Part shown: positions 61,766-64,000 of the stretch, one piece after another | Layout of the letters: every line of letters begins with the position of its first letter | Position numbering within the stretch: the first letter of the stretch is position 1 | From: Dehalococcoidia bacterium | GTDB taxonomy: Bacteria > Chloroflexota > Dehalococcoidia > Bin125 | Length of the DNA stretch: 64,000 nucleotides | Assembly (NCBI GenBank): GCA_022825855.1 | Contig: JAJDWB010000010.1 | Coordinates: 1 to 64,000, forward strand | Reading direction: 5' to 3' | The notes under the pieces: model-generated | The model's database searches: none | Told to the model about the DNA's origin: nothing | What the model saw: only the letters and a program-made list of their open reading frames with translations | Position numbers and translations under genes: made by a program

Positions 61766-62899
61766 ATGACCACCACCCTCAGCAGCATCAGCACGACCCC
61801 GCTTCCCTGGCCCAACCAGCGCGAGCTGCCCGAGATCACCCGACCGCTGCCCGCCGGCACCACGGTCATCTCCGCCGACAGCCACTGGCTCGAAACCGGC
61901 GAGTTCGTCGACCGCATGCCCGCCCGCTATCGCGACCGCGCGCCCAGGGGCTTCTTCAACGAGCGCGGCTTCCACATGGAGATCGACGGCGACTCGACCG
62001 ACAACAAGGCCATGCCCAGCGAGATGATCGAGGGCCGCGCCGGCATGTGGGACGCCGATCTCCGCGTCGCCGAGATCGCGCGCGAAGGCGTCGAGCAGGA
62101 AATCCTCTTCCCCCAGCGCATGCTCGGCGTGATCCGCCACAAGGACTTCGACTACATCCAGGCCTGCATGGACGCCTACAACGAGATGCTCGCCGAGTTC
62201 TGCGCCCAACACCCGGACAAGCTGCACGGCCTCGCCCTGCTCAACTACTGGGACCCGGAGCGTACCGAGGACGAGTTGCAGAAGATCAAGGCGCTCGGCT
62301 TCAAGGGCGTGCTCATGCCCTCGCTGCCGCCGCCCCACGCCAAGGTCTACTACAACGCCCGCGCCCTCGAGCCGATGTGGCGCGCCATCGGCGAGTCCGG
62401 CCTGCCGCTCAGCTTCCACGTCGGCGAAACCTTCGACGCCCGCGGTCAGGGCGGCCTCGCGACCACCATCGTGGTCGCCTTCCAGCCCTTCCGCCGGATC
62501 TTCGCGCTGCTCACTTTCGCCGGCATCTTCGAGCGCAACCCGGGACTCAAGGTCGTCTTCACCGAGGGCGGCATCGCCTGGGTGCCCAGCGCGCTCTTCG
62601 ACTGCGACAAGGTCTACGCCTCCTTCGAGAGCGAGATGACGCCCAAGCTGGCCAAGCCGCCCAGTCACTACTGGTTCGAGAACTGTTACGCCACCTTTAT
62701 CGAGGACCCCTCCGGCCTGCGCCAGCTCGACCTGATCGGCGTCGACAACGTCATGTGGGGCAGCGACTACCCGCACCCCGAGAGCGCCGTCGGCTACGGC
62801 CAGCAATCCCTCTGGGACGTGTTCGACGCCGCCGACTCCATCGAAGACGCCCAGAAGATCGTCGGCGGCAACGCCCAGAAACTCTGGGGCCTCGCCTGA
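61766..62899 (+). CDS. Amidohydrolase family protein (amidohydrolase_2)
   Basis: A 377-residue TIM-barrel metal-dependent hydrolase or decarboxylase: VISADSHWLE near the N-terminus, PLSFHVGETFD (His ligand) and WGSDYPHPES (catalytic Asp). The segment NPGLKVVFTEGGIAWVP is the family barrel strand. Resembles ACMSD-like decarboxylases or aromatic acid hydrolases; no substrate assigned. A TATCTT hexamer lies at 61725-61730, giving a leader of about 30 nt. It is transcribed divergently from the transporter at 60217, which might bring in its substrate. Confidence 0.9.
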   Translation: MTTTLSSISTTPLPWPNQRELPEITRPLPAGTTVISADSHWLETGEFVDRMPARYRDRAPRGFFNERGFHMEIDGDSTDNKAMPSEMIEGRAGMWDADLRVAEIAREGVEQEILFPQRMLGVIRHKDFDYIQACMDAYNEMLAEFCAQHPDKLHGLALLNYWDPERTEDELQKIKALGFKGVLMPSLPPPHAKVYYNARALEPMWRAIGESGLPLSFHVGETFDARGQGGLATTIVVAFQPFRRIFALLTFAGIFERNPGLKVVFTEGGIAWVPSALFDCDKVYASFESEMTPKLAKPPSHYWFENCYATFIEDPSGLRQLDLIGVDNVMWGSDYPHPESAVGYGQQSLWDVFDAADSIEDAQKIVGGNAQKLWGLA

Positions 62900-62902
62900 T
62901 CC

Positions 62903-63052
62903 GATCCCCTCTCCCTCAGGGAGAGGGTGAGGGTGAGGGTTCCCCCTTCCCACTAGACACCTGCACGCGAAACCCAATAGAAGTCGCCCCCGCGTAGGCG
63001 GGGGCCCGCGCACCTTGCCCCTGGCTCGAACAGGGGACAGGGGCCGGCGACC
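62903..63052. repeat. Reverse type A plus type C-like units
   Basis: CCCCTCTCCCTCAGGGAGAGGGTGAGGGT (62906-62934) is followed by CCCCCGCGTAGGCGGGGGCCC and CCCCTGGCTCGAACAGGGGAC units near 62990 and 63019. Positions 62900-63253 also contain the promoter below; no gene is seen. Confidence 0.8.
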
Positions 63053-63104
63053 CGGCACCCGTCTCTGCTCCAGAACCAACGACAACTTGAGCCGCGCGTC
63101 TCTG

Positions 63105-63146
63105 TTGACGCGTCTATTGCCCTGTCTTATCGTGCACAATCTGCAC
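63105..63146 (+). promoter_or_regulatory. Sigma70-type promoter with downstream palindrome
   Basis: TTGACG (63105-63110) and TATCGT (63128-63133) are 17 bp apart. An inverted repeat GTGCA-N5-TGCAC (63132-63146) covers the predicted start site, a good place for a repressor site. The binding-protein gene starts at 63254, leaving a leader of about 110 nt. Confidence 0.65.
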
Positions 63147-63253
63147 ATGCTCGACATGCGCCGTGCTCACTCATATCCCACATGAACGTGCGGATAGTCC
63201 CTCTTGAGCACACAGCATGCGCCTCTCGTGCACGGTCGGCGGAAGGGGCTCCC

Positions 63254-64000
63254 ATGTTCAAGACGCTCATCACGTTCGGGGCGGGCATTGCGGTCGCTGT
63301 TGTTGCGCTGACTGCGCTGGGCATGATCGGCGCCGACCATGCCACGCATCCGGGAGACGTCGAAGTTCGGGTCCTGGCCCGCAACCTGGAGGATGGACGC
63401 GTCGAAGTTGCGGTGCAACATCGGCATGACGACAACTCCGAGTGGAGTCGGCAGGCCTTGCCCAGGGCGCGCTACCTGGCGCCCGATTCCGAAGCTGGAC
63501 ACTGGAGAGCCAGCAACCCGGTCGCCATCCAGACCATGCCGGCCCAGGCGGAGGCCGAGGCCGCGCAAGTCGACCCTGACGCCAACCCTGCCACGGTCGC
63601 CGCGACCACCCAGGCCGGCGACCTGCCCGATCTCTACTGCCTCGTCACGCACGAGAATCCCGGCGACCAGGAATTCTGGAATCAGGTGCGCCAGAACGCC
63701 CAGCGATGGTCCGAAAACGTGCCTGTTCGACAGCGCGTCGTCGGCTCCGGCGACCCCGCTGAGCAGTCGGCGCTGATCCGCGAGTGCCTTGAGGACGGCG
63801 CCGTCGGCATCGGCGTCACCCTCGCCAATCCGGACGGCGTCGCCGCAGCGATCAGCGAAGCAATCGCCGCAGGTGTGGTCGTCAACAGCTTCAATTCCGG
63901 TCACGGCGACTTCCGTCGGCTGGGCATCAAGCGGCACGTCAGCATCAATGAGGTCGAGGGTGGACGAGAAGCCGCTCGCCGCCTGGCCGAAGCCGGAGTC
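63254..64000 (+). CDS. Periplasmic/sugar-type substrate-binding protein with N-terminal EVR..QHR domain (partial)
   Basis: 249 codons are visible and the frame is open to the window edge. GGAAGGGG precedes the ATG. Signal peptide MFKTLITFGAGIAVAVVALTALG; residues about 35-90 form a small domain with EVRVLARNLEDGRVEVAVQHR and LPRARYLAPD; an Ala/Glu-rich linker follows; from about 125 (DLPDLYCLVTHENPGDQEFWNQVRQNAQRW) the sequence resembles LacI/RbsB-type type I binding proteins, including ANPDGVAAAISEAIAAGVVVNSFNSG. An ABC importer substrate is likely. The domain before the binding fold recurs alone at 13555. Confidence 0.8.
   Translation, partial: MFKTLITFGAGIAVAVVALTALGMIGADHATHPGDVEVRVLARNLEDGRVEVAVQHRHDDNSEWSRQALPRARYLAPDSEAGHWRASNPVAIQTMPAQAEAEAAQVDPDANPATVAATTQAGDLPDLYCLVTHENPGDQEFWNQVRQNAQRWSENVPVRQRVVGSGDPAEQSALIRECLEDGAVGIGVTLANPDGVAAAISEAIAAGVVVNSFNSGHGDFRRLGIKRHVSINEVEGGREAARRLAEAGV

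Overview
The window is a GC-rich bacterial chromosome segment with dense, mostly short operons on both strands, no rRNA, one tRNA, no insertion sequence, no prophage and no CRISPR array. Gene content suggests a monoderm, catabolically versatile bacterium, most plausibly a Chloroflexota lineage of the Dehalococcoidia/SAR202 kind. The reasons are five genes carrying six family III CoA-transferase domains, two luciferase-like flavin oxidoreductases, an F420-type PPOX protein, an LPxTG-like (FPDTG) anchored protein, a secreted FN3/Calx-beta/plant-type LRR protein, and pervasive GC-rich palindromic repeats between genes. The taxonomic call is inference; a GC-rich actinobacterium-like lineage is the main alternative.

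Layout. 1-1.6 kb: dispersed repeats and a putative toxin-antitoxin operon (NTase-fold DUF6932-like protein plus XRE protein). 1.8-5 kb: large secreted repeat protein flanked by direct repeats. 5-11.4 kb: SDR, a pair of family III CoA-transferases, then a luciferase-like oxidoreductase/MBL-fold/hydrolase operon. 11.5-14.6 kb: HTH protein, small secreted proteins, a hydrolase lacking its nucleophile. 14.7-22 kb: PepN-type aminopeptidase, MOSC protein, SCO1664-like kinase-fold protein, a double-length CoA-transferase. 22-33.3 kb: NuoEF-like fusion, ureohydrolase, and fatty-acid or xenobiotic acyl-CoA genes (oxidoreductase, enoyl-CoA hydratase, acyl-CoA dehydrogenase, zinc alcohol dehydrogenase, family I CoA-transferase), a cNMP-binding protein and a beta-hydroxyacid dehydrogenase. 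33.4-37.4 kb: surface proteins. 37.5-37.95 kb: a cyclic-di-AMP (ydaO-type) riboswitch with its own downstream terminator but no gene. 38-42.6 kb: enoyl-CoA hydratase, SRAP, DinB, threonine dehydratase-like, pterin dehydratase, PPOX, RelE-type toxin with an unusual partner. 42.6-49.3 kb: three tandem SDRs, a second CoA-transferase pair, a D-threonine-aldolase-like enzyme. 49.4-59.9 kb: hydrolases, KatG, sulfurtransferase, DinB, TIGR01777 epimerase, stand-alone AICAR transformylase, citramalate synthase. 60-64 kb: tRNA-Pro(CGG), MFS transporter, amidohydrolase and the start of a periplasmic-type binding protein that runs off the window.

How the parts fit: many operons look built to activate small acids as CoA thioesters (family III and I CoA-transferases), oxidise them (acyl-CoA dehydrogenase, hydratases, SDRs, alcohol dehydrogenase) and hydrolyse esters or lactones (MBL and alpha/beta hydrolases, amidohydrolase). 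Two start-signal styles coexist: genes with a Shine-Dalgarno, and apparently leaderless genes with a TAnnnT hexamer 6-7 nt before ATG. The most unusual items are the gene-less c-di-AMP riboswitch, the repeated pairing of intact with Asp-less CoA-transferase domains, the NTase/XRE operon with a palindrome over its -10 box, a dispersed hairpin plus phased T-tract element, and long poly-C runs upstream of surface-protein genes.
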